DNA of 64,000 bases, taken from assembly GCF_003334855.1 (NCBI RefSeq), contig NZ_QOWE01000024.1, positions 1 to 64,000 on the forward strand, in the 5' to 3' direction. The translations under genes and the position numbers were made by a program. The notes beneath the pieces are model-generated. The model was given only the letters and a program-made list of their open reading frames with translations, did no database searches and was not told the DNA's origin. Origin of the DNA: Larkinella punicea. GTDB taxonomy: Bacteria; Bacteroidota; Bacteroidia; Cytophagales; Spirosomataceae. Below are positions 42,033 to 49,979 of the stretch, piece by piece. Each line of letters begins with the position of its first letter. The first letter of the stretch is position 1.

Positions 42033-43133
42033 ATGTCGACACAAATATTGATTATTGAGGACGAGGAACAAATTCGTGAAAATGTGGCCGAGTGGCTGCG
42101 GCTGAATGGGTTTGAGGTAGAAACCGCTCCAGACGGAAAACAGGGCGTTACCCAGGCCATTCTGGAACGACCGGATCTGATCCTCTGCGATGTTCTGATG
42201 CCGCACATGGATGGGTATCAGGTGCTGGAAACCATCCGCAGCAATCGTTCTCTGACCACGGTTCCCTTCATGTTTTTGACGGCCAAAACCGATCTGAAAG
42301 ATGTGCGCCGGGGAATGTCGCTGGGAGCCGATGATTACCTGACCAAACCGTTTACGGGCGAAAGCCTGCTCCTGGCTGTCGAAAACCGCCTGCAACGGGA
42401 GGCCCTGCGAAAAGCCAGCCTGCAGGCTCAACTGGCCGAACAGCACCTCAAGATGGCCCAGACGGCCGGCCACGAATACAACACCACCCTCAACGGGATT
42501 ATCGGGATGTCGACCCTGCTGGCGAATCACCTGGACGAGTTCGATGATGAGGACACGGTGTCGATGCTGGAGACGATCCGGGTGTGCGGACTGCGGCTCA
42601 AACGGTCGCTGGACAATGTTCACCGGATGGGCGTCCTGCTGCACCTCGATCCTTCGCAGAAGTCCTACGCCTTTTTCACGAGTGGCACCACCACCCTTCG
42701 GCCGGAACGGGTGAAAGAGCAAATTCGGCTGGTGGAAAACCGGCAGGAGCAACAAGTTAGCTGGCGGGTCGATGTGGAAGAAGCGACACTACAAATTTCG
42801 GAGGAAAACCTGACCCTTATTGTAGACGAACTGATCGATAATGCCATCAAGTTTTCGGATCAGACCGGCATCGTTGTCACAGGGTATTTGGAAGGTGAAG
42901 AATACCGGCTTACGGTGGGCAACAAAGGACGGACGTTTAAACCGGAGCACGTCGCCCAGATTGCACCCTATACGCAGTTTGACCGGCAGGAGTTTGAGCA
43001 GCAGGGCTTTGGGCTGGGGCTGGCGATTGTAAAAAAGCTGGTTGAACTGAACCACGGTTCCTTATCCATCGGCTGTTACCCCGATGGCTGGACGAAAGCG
43101 ATGGTGTGGCTGCCCGGCCAATCCGTCAACTGA
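42033..43133 (+). CDS. Receiver-histidine kinase fusion with HEYN-type H-box
   Basis: A 366-residue cytoplasmic signalling protein. Residues 1-120 are a receiver domain (IIEDEEQ acidic pair, phospho-Asp in LILCDVLMPHMDGYQ, LTKPF lysine). A coiled-coil leads to a divergent dimerisation domain with GHEYNTTLNGIIG, where His would be phosphorylated, then a HATPase domain (DELIDNAIKFS, weak G1 NKGRTF, G2 GFGLGLAIVKKL). No input domain other than the receiver is present, so another kinase may phosphorylate it. It is divergent from ppsA, upstream of the usp-SDR-pfkB genes and has a class-I-like operator. Confidence 0.9.
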   Translation: MSTQILIIEDEEQIRENVAEWLRLNGFEVETAPDGKQGVTQAILERPDLILCDVLMPHMDGYQVLETIRSNRSLTTVPFMFLTAKTDLKDVRRGMSLGADDYLTKPFTGESLLLAVENRLQREALRKASLQAQLAEQHLKMAQTAGHEYNTTLNGIIGMSTLLANHLDEFDDEDTVSMLETIRVCGLRLKRSLDNVHRMGVLLHLDPSQKSYAFFTSGTTTLRPERVKEQIRLVENRQEQQVSWRVDVEEATLQISEENLTLIVDELIDNAIKFSDQTGIVVTGYLEGEEYRLTVGNKGRTFKPEHVAQIAPYTQFDRQEFEQQGFGLGLAIVKKLVELNHGSLSIGCYPDGWTKAMVWLPGQSVN

Positions 43134-43138
43134 ACCAG

Positions 43139-43203
43139 TGACTTTTCTCAACAAACCGGGTGCGTTCCGTCATGGGAAGAGCGTCTGTTTTCAACGTGCT
43201 TTG
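43139..43203 (+). promoter_or_regulatory. usp-SDR-pfkB promoter with CRP/FNR-type operators
   Basis: TGACTTTTCTCA (43139-43150) lies with its centre 58.5 bp, and TGCGTTCCGTCA (43161-43172, five of six core bases) 36.5 bp, upstream of the last G of GTGCTTTG (43196-43203). The -7 element matches the consensus only in TTTG, so it would depend on the activator. Confidence 0.65.
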
Positions 43204-43229
43204 AGCTATCAAACTAACGGATGTTCACG

Positions 43230-44057
43230 ATGAAAACAATACTGGTTCCCACGGATTTAAGCCCCATGACCTCTTATGCACTGGACGTAGCCGTGGGCCT
43301 GGCCCGAACCTACCGGGCCGAAATTATCCTCCTGCATACCGTTCTCTACCAACTGATTCCGCAGCCCGCCATAGACTACACCCCGGAACTGTCGCTGATG
43401 GTTACGGAGAACTACGGCGAAGCCCGGAAAGAAGCCGAAGAAGCCCTGGAGAAGCTGGCGGCCAATCCGAAATACGCGGATGTTACCATCAAAACGAAAC
43501 TGGGCAGCAGCCTCGATGGCTTAATTCGGAACATTACCGAACAACCGGCCGATCTGATCGTTTTAGCTTCCAAAGGGGCCACCGGTTTGACGGAGTGGCT
43601 GGAGGGCTCGAACGCCGAGTTGATTGTCCGGCACGCCAACTGCCCGGTGTTGGTAGTCAAACACCCCATCGAACACTTTCAGCCTCAGAACATTGTCTGC
43701 GCCATCGATGTGGATGACAAGCTGAAGCAACGTCATCCGTATCCGTTTCAGCTAACGGATCAGGGCCTTCGTCAGTTTGTCTATGTGCTGACGCCCACCG
43801 ACGGCCGGCAACCCGAGGGCATCCGGGAATGGATGGACGAATACGCATTGAGCAAAGGCATCGATCATTTTAAATTTCAGATATGGCCGTACCGGTCCAT
43901 TCCGGAGGGCATTCTGGATTATGCCACGGACGTAAAAGCCGATCTGATCGTGCTCTACACCCACGGCTATACCGGCATTCGCCACTGGATTCAGGGCAGC
44001 GTGGCCGAAGATGTGCTGAATCATGCCGACATACCGGTTTTGATCATGCGCGCTTAA
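43230..44057 (+). CDS. Tandem-domain universal stress protein
   Basis: A 275-residue protein with two UspA domains. Both have a good nucleotide-binding loop: LASKGATGLTEWLEGSNAE in the first and LYTHGYTGIRHWIQGSVAED in the second (G2xG9xG(S/T)), unlike the usp at 29446 where only one is kept. The start is either the ATG at 43221 or the one at 43230; the latter gives the canonical MKTILVPTDLS. It leads an operon with an SDR and a PfkB-type kinase. Confidence 0.93.
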   Translation: MKTILVPTDLSPMTSYALDVAVGLARTYRAEIILLHTVLYQLIPQPAIDYTPELSLMVTENYGEARKEAEEALEKLAANPKYADVTIKTKLGSSLDGLIRNITEQPADLIVLASKGATGLTEWLEGSNAELIVRHANCPVLVVKHPIEHFQPQNIVCAIDVDDKLKQRHPYPFQLTDQGLRQFVYVLTPTDGRQPEGIREWMDEYALSKGIDHFKFQIWPYRSIPEGILDYATDVKADLIVLYTHGYTGIRHWIQGSVAEDVLNHADIPVLIMRA

Positions 44058-44081
44058 GGATACTTTTTAATTAAATTTAGC

Positions 44082-44837
44082 ATGGAAAAGGACTTACAAG
44101 GTAAAGTGGCGCTGGTAACCGGGGCCGCTTCGGGCATTGGCCAGGCGATTGCGGTTTTGTATAGCCAGCACGGTGCCAGTGTGATGGTGTCGGACGTCAA
44201 CGAAACACTGGGGCAGAAAGTGGTTGACCAGATTACCGCCGATGGGGGTGTTGCCCGGTTTTTCAAGGCCGATGTCGGCGATCCGGCGCAGTGTGAAGCA
44301 CTCGTCTCGGAAACCGTCTCTGCGTTTGGCGGGCTGGATATGGCCTGCAACAATGCGGGCATCGGCGGAGAACTGAACCTGACGGCGGATTATTCGTTGG
44401 AAGGCTGGCAGAAAATCATCAACGTCAACCTCAACAGCGTTTTCTATTGTTTGAAATACGAACTGGAAGCGATGCTGAAACAGAACAAAACCGGGTCCAT
44501 CGTCAACATGGCCTCCATTCTGGGGCAGGTCGGAACGGCGCAGTCGCCGGGCTACGTAGCGGCCAAACACGGGGTGGTGGGCCTGACCCAAACGGCCGCC
44601 ATTGAGTATGCCGCCCGCGGAATCCGGATCAATTCGGTTGGCCCGGCCTACATCGATACGCCTTTGCTGGGTGTGTTGCCGCCGGAAGTCAAAACGATGC
44701 TGGTCGACCTGCACCCCATCGGACGGCTGGGCCGGTCGGAGGAAGTGGCCGAACTGGTGATCTGGCTGTCGTCAGACAAAGCCTCGTTCGTAACGGGATC
44801 GTATTATCCGATCGACGGCGGTTATCTGGCGCGGTAA
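44082..44837 (+). CDS. SDR family NAD(P)-dependent oxidoreductase
   Basis: A 251-residue classical short-chain dehydrogenase. The cofactor motif is VTGAASGIGQAIA, the NNAG motif is CNNAGIGGE, and the catalytic Ser-Tyr-Lys set is in NMASILGQVG and YVAAKHGVVG (YxxxK). The tail PIDGGYLAR is the usual end of SDRs of the glucose-dehydrogenase or 3-oxoacyl reductase branch. Asp after the second strand (VMVSDVNE) suggests NAD rather than NADP. It lies 24 bases after the usp gene. Substrate unknown. Confidence 0.93.
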   Translation: MEKDLQGKVALVTGAASGIGQAIAVLYSQHGASVMVSDVNETLGQKVVDQITADGGVARFFKADVGDPAQCEALVSETVSAFGGLDMACNNAGIGGELNLTADYSLEGWQKIINVNLNSVFYCLKYELEAMLKQNKTGSIVNMASILGQVGTAQSPGYVAAKHGVVGLTQTAAIEYAARGIRINSVGPAYIDTPLLGVLPPEVKTMLVDLHPIGRLGRSEEVAELVIWLSSDKASFVTGSYYPIDGGYLAR

Positions 44838-44860
44838 TTCAGCAATACATCGTACCTTAC

Positions 44861-44917
44861 GCAACCCGTTTCGGAGATCGCCGGATAGTCCGGTAATCTT
44901 CGAAACGGGTTGCTTTT
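44861..44917 (+). terminator. Hairpin between the SDR and pfkB genes
   Basis: A perfect 13-bp stem GCAACCCGTTTCG (44861-44873) with CGAAACGGGTTGC (44901-44913), enclosing a second small hairpin CCGGA-TAG-TCCGG (44881-44893), and followed by TTTT. It could terminate the usp-SDR message or lower pfkB expression. Confidence 0.75.
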
Positions 44918-44929
44918 CCATTTAAAAGG

Positions 44930-45874
44930 ATGATTCTCACACTTACTTTGAATCCCGCCGTGGATGCCAGCACCACCATCGACCGCCTGGTGCCCGAACA
45001 CAAACTGCGCTGTGAAACCGCCCGCTACGATCCCGGCGGGGGCGGCATCAACGTCTCCAAAGCCCTGCTTCGGCTGGGTGCAAAATCCCGGGCGGTTTTT
45101 CCGGCGGGTGGTGCCACGGGTCAATGGCTGGAACAACTGGTGGCCGAACAGGGGATTGATTACCGGGCGATTCCGATGGCGGGCTGGACCCGGCAAAGTT
45201 TTGTCGTTCTGGAGACGTCGACCGGACAACAGTTCCGGTTTGGCTTACCGGGTCCCACCTGGTCGGCGGCTGAGGGCGAACAGATGCTGAACAGCTTGCG
45301 CGATTTTTCCGAACCGATCGACTATCTGGTGGTCAGTGGCAGTTTGCCGCCCGGTTTGCCACCGGACTATTACGCAGCCATTGCCCAACTGGCGAAGGAG
45401 CGGGACATCCGGCTGGTTCTCGACACCTCCGGCGAACCCTTAAAACGGGCGATTCGGGAAGGGGCCTTTTTGCTGAAACCCAATCTGGGCGAACTGGCCT
45501 CCCTAGTCGGCGTTGAGAAACTGGAACTGGAGGAAGTGGAAGAAGCCGCCCGGTCGGTGATTCAACAGGGTGGGTGCGAGATTATGGCCGTCTCACTGGG
45601 CCCGGCAGGGGCTTTGCTGGTGACGAAAGAAAACCACAAGGAACACCGGCGCAGGAGCTTCCGGGTTCCGGCGCCAACGGTTAAAAAGCAAACCACCGTC
45701 GGCGCGGGGGATAGCATGGTCGGCGGAATGGTTTTCGCGTTATCCCAAGGCCATTCCTACGAAGAAATGCTGCGGCTCGGCGTGGCCTGCGGAACGGCGG
45801 CTACGATGAACCCCGGCACCGAGTTGTTCCACAAAGACGATGTAGAGCGGCTGCTAAGATGGATTCGGCAGTGA
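44930..45874 (+). CDS. PfkB family sugar-phosphate kinase (6-phosphofructokinase II/1-PFK-like)
   Basis: A 314-residue ribokinase-fold kinase. It begins MILTLTLNPAVDASTTIDRL, the signature of the 1-phosphofructokinase/Pfk-2/tagatose-6-phosphate kinase branch; GGGGINVSKALLRLG binds the sugar phosphate, and TVGAGDSMVGGM has the catalytic Asp and anion hole. E. coli Pfk-2 or LacC are the closest types; fructose 6-phosphate is a likely substrate because universal-stress-linked clusters often carry such an enzyme, but this is an inference. No -7 element was seen between the hairpin and the ATG, so it depends on read-through or a weak promoter. Confidence 0.9.
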   Translation: MILTLTLNPAVDASTTIDRLVPEHKLRCETARYDPGGGGINVSKALLRLGAKSRAVFPAGGATGQWLEQLVAEQGIDYRAIPMAGWTRQSFVVLETSTGQQFRFGLPGPTWSAAEGEQMLNSLRDFSEPIDYLVVSGSLPPGLPPDYYAAIAQLAKERDIRLVLDTSGEPLKRAIREGAFLLKPNLGELASLVGVEKLELEEVEEAARSVIQQGGCEIMAVSLGPAGALLVTKENHKEHRRRSFRVPAPTVKKQTTVGAGDSMVGGMVFALSQGHSYEEMLRLGVACGTAATMNPGTELFHKDDVERLLRWIRQ

Positions 45875-45908
45875 GTGAACCCTGATCGTTTATTCTCATT
45901 TCCGGATG

Positions 45909-45951
45909 TGACATAAGTCATAGTAAATCAGGGGGTTCGGTTGTTGTTTTG
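45909..45951 (+). promoter_or_regulatory. Promoter of the metzincin lipoprotein gene with CRP/FNR-type operator
   Basis: TGACATAAGTCA (45909-45920) is centred 36.5 bp upstream of the last G of TTGTTTTG (45944-45951, 7/8 -7 match). At the outer position (45887-45898) only the right half TCA is kept. Confidence 0.6.
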
Positions 45952-45999
45952 GGAAAAGAAACCGGTGCTCCATTCGCCGGAGCATCGCACCTCCCGACC

Positions 46000-47712
46000 A
46001 TGAACCGTTCCCTTCGCTTATTCATTTTCCTCTGCCTGATCGGGCAGGTAGTTATTTTTTCCTGCAAAGAACAGGTCGATCCGGCCCCGGTTTTCTCGGT
46101 ACGGGTGGTGGCTCCGGGTACGACCGTGACCGTAGGGCAGCCCTTGTCCCTGACGGCTATCCTCAACGACGCGGCTGGCAATCTGCTGACGGGCCGGGTC
46201 ATTACCTGGACCGTCGACAACCCGGCGCTGGCGACCGTCGATCAAACCGGGTTAGTCAAAACGATTGCCCCCGGAACCGTCCGGATTACGGCTACCAGCG
46301 AGGGGAAAAGCAACTTTTTGGTGCTCACCATCAGTAAAATTCCCGTCGCTTCGGTCAGTCTGCCATCGGATTCGTTGGCATTGAACGTGGGTTCGGAAAC
46401 GCAACTGAAACCCGCGATAAAAGACGCAAATGGCGTAGTTGTAACGGATCGGGTTGTGACCTGGACCAGTTCGGATTCGACCAAAGTGCGGGTTTCGTCA
46501 ACCGGACGATTGACGGCCCTGGCCGGTGTTTCCGCCTACGTGACCATCACGGCTTCCTGCGAAGGAAAAACCGCCACCGTCGTTGCCGTCGTCAATACCC
46601 CCGAAGCGATCGTCAGCACCTTACCCGCCAAACCGCTGGTGTTGCCGCAGGCCACCACCGCGACGATGCTGCTGGAATTGCGGTCCGTCTACGGATTCAG
46701 CGGTCCCACCACCCTGGTTTTTAAGAATGTACCGGCCGGCATCACCGTCGAGCCCTTTGCCAACCCGGTGGTAGTTCCGAAAGACGGCGTAGCGAAAGTC
46801 ATGGTGTCGGTTAGCGCGTCTACCGCCAGCCTGGGCGAAACGTCCTTTTCCATCACGACCAAAACCGGCAGCCAGGAACGGGCTTTTACGCAGAACCTGA
46901 ACATCGTAACCTACAAACACCGGGTCCGGCTGGTTTACCTGGTTCCTGCCGACCGGGTGGTGAACCCAACGGCGGTGAAAGGCATGGAACGCGCCATTCG
47001 ACACCTGCAAATCTGGTATCAGCAGCAACTGAGCGGTTTTCAGACGTTTAGCATCAGCTATCCGGTGGTCGAAGTGATCAAAACCGCCCATCCCGCAAGC
47101 TGGTATGCAACCACCCCCATCGGCGACAGCCAGCAGTGGTGGTTCTGGTACAATGCTGCCAACGAGGGCATGGCGTTAACCGACGGGCGTTACGACGACC
47201 CGGAAACGGTTTGGGTCTATTACATCGACGCCGATCCGGCGGAGGGGCAGGGGGGAGGTGCCGCGGCCGGGAGTGTGGTGGTGCTGTCGGGATACGACGT
47301 TCGGGGCGTTTCGGGCGGGCGGGGCTATTACGAAAACGAAAGCATTGGCCGGTATGTCGGTGGGCTGGGGCATGAGATTGGTCATGCGTTTGGACTTCCA
47401 CACCCCGCGGGCTGCGAATCACCGGGTGTTCCGTGTGATCATACGGCCCTGATGTGGACCGGATACATCACCTATCCCGATACGCATTTGACTTTCTGGG
47501 ACATTCGAAACGTTTCGAGAAGTCCTTATTTTTATCTTTTAACCCGCACCGTATCGCCCGAAAACTTCGACTGTACGGATTTGAACGCATCCAGCCCCAA
47601 AGGCCGGGTGGCTGCAAAAGGCGCACCGAATCTTTCGGTTTCTCCGGCCTCTAAGGCAGGTTCTTTAACTCCCTGTCTACCAGCCCCTGTCAACTACCTG
47701 ATTAAAAATTGA
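46000..47712 (+). CDS. Lipoprotein with Big_2-type domains and a metzincin-like zinc protease motif
   Basis: A 570-residue lipoprotein (lipobox VIFSC). Residues about 28-105 and 112-195 are bacterial Ig-like group 2 domains (VTVGQPLSLTAILNDAAGN; VASVSLPSDSLALNVGSE). A third beta domain follows. The C-terminal part has GLGHEIGHAFGLPHPAGC, the HExxHxxGxxH zinc motif of metzincins, with a later Met in ALMWTGYITYP as in the Met-turn. It is therefore a surface-exposed protease candidate. An operator precedes the gene, linking it to the low-oxygen group; the substrate is unknown. Confidence 0.85.
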   Translation: MNRSLRLFIFLCLIGQVVIFSCKEQVDPAPVFSVRVVAPGTTVTVGQPLSLTAILNDAAGNLLTGRVITWTVDNPALATVDQTGLVKTIAPGTVRITATSEGKSNFLVLTISKIPVASVSLPSDSLALNVGSETQLKPAIKDANGVVVTDRVVTWTSSDSTKVRVSSTGRLTALAGVSAYVTITASCEGKTATVVAVVNTPEAIVSTLPAKPLVLPQATTATMLLELRSVYGFSGPTTLVFKNVPAGITVEPFANPVVVPKDGVAKVMVSVSASTASLGETSFSITTKTGSQERAFTQNLNIVTYKHRVRLVYLVPADRVVNPTAVKGMERAIRHLQIWYQQQLSGFQTFSISYPVVEVIKTAHPASWYATTPIGDSQQWWFWYNAANEGMALTDGRYDDPETVWVYYIDADPAEGQGGGAAAGSVVVLSGYDVRGVSGGRGYYENESIGRYVGGLGHEIGHAFGLPHPAGCESPGVPCDHTALMWTGYITYPDTHLTFWDIRNVSRSPYFYLLTRTVSPENFDCTDLNASSPKGRVAAKGAPNLSVSPASKAGSLTPCLPAPVNYLIKN

Positions 47713-47722
47713 GCGGTTGCCG

Positions 47723-48112
47723 TTAGGCCTTGAAGACCTGGGCGCTTGCCGCAACCAGGCGTTCCGACAGCAACGCCGAGAGGTCTTCCTGCGGCATTCC
47801 CACCTGCCGCCAGAGTTCGACGCCCCGCTGCACCAGCACGAACGAGGGCGTCTGGGTAATATCGAAGCTTCGGAAAACATCCTGGTGGGCGAGTTCATCT
47901 ATTTTCAAAACCTGCACCTGGCTGGACAATTGGTGTTGCAGCGAATCGGCCAGGGTTCGTAGCCACGCCTGCTGCATGCGGTCGGTCCGCTCCGAGGGCA
48001 TGAAGAGGAGCAAAACCGCCAGGCGGGTGGGCGTCTGCACCGGGTATGGATCTTTAAAGTTCATTTGCTTGCGTTGCCACATTCGTTCGTCAACCGGGGT
48101 CATTGCCCTCAT
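47723..48112 (-). CDS. Thioredoxin-fold protein without CxxC
   Basis: A protein of about 129 residues resembling a thioredoxin fold: RLAVLLLFMPSERTDRMQQAW is the first strand and helix, VQVLKIDELAHQDVFRSFDI the central part, and ITQTPSFVLVQRG holds the cis-proline motif. The usual WCxxC is replaced (MPSERTD), so it is not a classical disulfide reductase. Several in-frame ATGs exist (48112, 48103, 48082, 48064); a CACATTTG element at 48118-48125 would favour one of the later ones. It converges on the metzincin gene and is divergent from the PAS kinase gene. Confidence 0.7.
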   Translation of the reverse strand: MRAMTPVDERMWQRKQMNFKDPYPVQTPTRLAVLLLFMPSERTDRMQQAWLRTLADSLQHQLSSQVQVLKIDELAHQDVFRSFDITQTPSFVLVQRGVELWRQVGMPQEDLSALLSERLVAASAQVFKA

Positions 48113-48142
48113 GGGTACAAATGTGGTAATTTGGTTGACCAA

Positions 48143-48362
48143 AAAGACTGATGTTGGTTAGGATCAGTCATGATTCTTGGCGGAGGAAGCCCAATTGAAA
48201 TGCTCCTGCCAAATTGATGATCATTCTTTGAAAAAGTCAACGTATATAGACGATTGTAAGCAGAATGGAGTAACTTGGAAGGTCTATTTAGTAACTTTGT
48301 ACGTGTATTCGTTCAGCCCGGCTGGTGCCGATGGAGACTTTACCGCAGTATAGCCGTATCCT
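48143..48362. promoter_or_regulatory. Divergent intergenic region of the thioredoxin-like and PAS kinase genes
   Basis: The kinase has a perfect -7 element TAACTTTG at 48292-48299, 63 bases before its ATG, without a TGA-N6-TCA operator at the two fixed positions. On the minus strand a weak inner-position operator TAACCAACATCA (48149-48160) lies 36.5 bp from CACATTTG (48118-48125). Confidence 0.5.
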
Positions 48363-49979
48363 ATGTTAGTCAATCTATACTCTGAGGCCTTAACCAATTT
48401 ACTTTTTGAAAAAAGTGACGACTTTTTCGGCATTTACGACCTGAGCGAAGAACACTTTGTCCATGTCAACCCGGCGGGTGTTCAGATGCTGGGCTTTGCT
48501 TCGGAGCAGGCCTTGCTGGCCGACCCGGTTCGTTCCCGTTCCATCCGGACGCAGCCTGTGCCGGACGAAGACCGCAATCGTCTGATCGAGCAGCTCCTGC
48601 GCGATGGGCACTATGAAGAACGAACACCCATTGAGCGGCAAAACGGGCAGATGTTCTGGGGGCATCTCATCATCAGCACTTTTAAGGTATATGACCGGCC
48701 CTACGCACTCGTTCAGCTCATCGACCAGGAGCCGTTACACCAGGCCGAGCGCGAGCTGGAAAACAGCGTCCGGCGGTATCAGGGCATCTTTTCCAATGCC
48801 ACCATTGGCATCATCGTGTGCAACCAGCAGGGTCAGATCGTGTCGGCCAATCAACTGGCGGAACAGTTGTTTGGGTATGCCCCGAATGAACTGATGGCCC
48901 TGACCATCGAGCAGTTGGTTCCGCGGAAAGTGAGCAGTTACCACGAAAAACTCCGGCAATCTTTCAACGAAAACCCGCAGGTGCGGGCGATGGGTCACAA
49001 CCGCGATCTGCACGCCCAGCGGAAAGACGGCTCGGTGTTTCCGGTTGAAATTAGTCTGAGTTACTTCCGGCTGGAAGACGAATTGCACGCCGTTGCCTAT
49101 ATTATTGACATTACGTTTAAGAAAGAAGCCGAGCGGCAATTGCTTTCCCACCGCGACCACATCGAGCGGCTCAATGCCGACCTGGAACACAAAGTGGCCG
49201 ACCGCACCCAGGCGCTCATGACCACCCTGGAACAACTGGAACACTCAAAAGATGAACTGGCGAAGGCCCTGGCGGTGGAGCGGGAACTGGGTGAGTTGAA
49301 ATCGCGCTTCGTGTCGATGGCTTCGCACGAGTTTCGGACCCCGCTGACGGTGGTTCTGACCTCGGCCGCGCTGATCGAACGCTACGCCGGTAGTGAACAC
49401 CAAAGCAACCGGCAGAAACACCTCGACCGCATCCGGGCGTCGGTCAATCACCTGAACGACATCCTCGAAGAGTTTTTGTCCGTCGATAAACTCGAAGAGG
49501 GAAAAGTCGTTGCTCACCCTGTTGAAGTGGCGGTTGCCCAACTGGTTGGCGAAACTGTGGCCGATATGCAGAGTCTGTTGAAACCCGGACAAACGATCCA
49601 AACCGAGCTGTCGTGCCCAACATCGGTTTGGATTGATCCGTCTCTGTTGCGTAAAATTATGGTGAATCTCCTTTCCAATGCCGTCAAGTATTCGGGGCCG
49701 GGATCGACGGTGACCATCCGGGCCTCCTGCACCGACGGGCAGATGAAGCTGGTGGTGGAAGACCAGGGCGTGGGGATTTCCAAAGAAGACCAGGAACACC
49801 TTTTCGAGCGGTTTTTCCGGGCTCAAAATGTGACCGATATATCGGGCACCGGGCTCGGTCTGCACATTGTGGGGCGGTATGTGGAGTTGATGGGTGGTCA
49901 GGTATCGTTAAAAAGTGAGTTGGATCAGGGCACGTCCGTTACATTATTTATTCCGTATGAAAACCATTCTCTTGATTGA
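48363..49979 (+). CDS. PAS domain sensor histidine kinase
   Basis: A 538-residue soluble kinase without membrane helices. Two PAS-like domains (about residues 15-115 and 132-255; the second with GIIVCNQQGQIVSANQLAEQLFGY) precede a coiled-coil and a full kinase core: H-box FVSMASHEFRTPLTVV, N-box IMVNLLSNAVKYS, G1 VEDQGVGIS, F-box LFERFFRA and G2 GTGLGLHIVGRYVE. It overlaps the REC-CRP gene by 23 bases, so the two form a cognate pair. A haem, flavin or other cofactor in the PAS domains is possible, but no ligand residue can be named. Confidence 0.93.
   Translation: MLVNLYSEALTNLLFEKSDDFFGIYDLSEEHFVHVNPAGVQMLGFASEQALLADPVRSRSIRTQPVPDEDRNRLIEQLLRDGHYEERTPIERQNGQMFWGHLIISTFKVYDRPYALVQLIDQEPLHQAERELENSVRRYQGIFSNATIGIIVCNQQGQIVSANQLAEQLFGYAPNELMALTIEQLVPRKVSSYHEKLRQSFNENPQVRAMGHNRDLHAQRKDGSVFPVEISLSYFRLEDELHAVAYIIDITFKKEAERQLLSHRDHIERLNADLEHKVADRTQALMTTLEQLEHSKDELAKALAVERELGELKSRFVSMASHEFRTPLTVVLTSAALIERYAGSEHQSNRQKHLDRIRASVNHLNDILEEFLSVDKLEEGKVVAHPVEVAVAQLVGETVADMQSLLKPGQTIQTELSCPTSVWIDPSLLRKIMVNLLSNAVKYSGPGSTVTIRASCTDGQMKLVVEDQGVGISKEDQEHLFERFFRAQNVTDISGTGLGLHIVGRYVELMGGQVSLKSELDQGTSVTLFIPYENHSLD

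Noticed and set aside
48235-48268. Operators for the PAS kinase promoter at the two fixed positions
   Set aside because: No TGA-N6-TCA or one-base variant is found 58.5 or 36.5 bp from its -7 element, so the kinase gene is not counted in the regulon.
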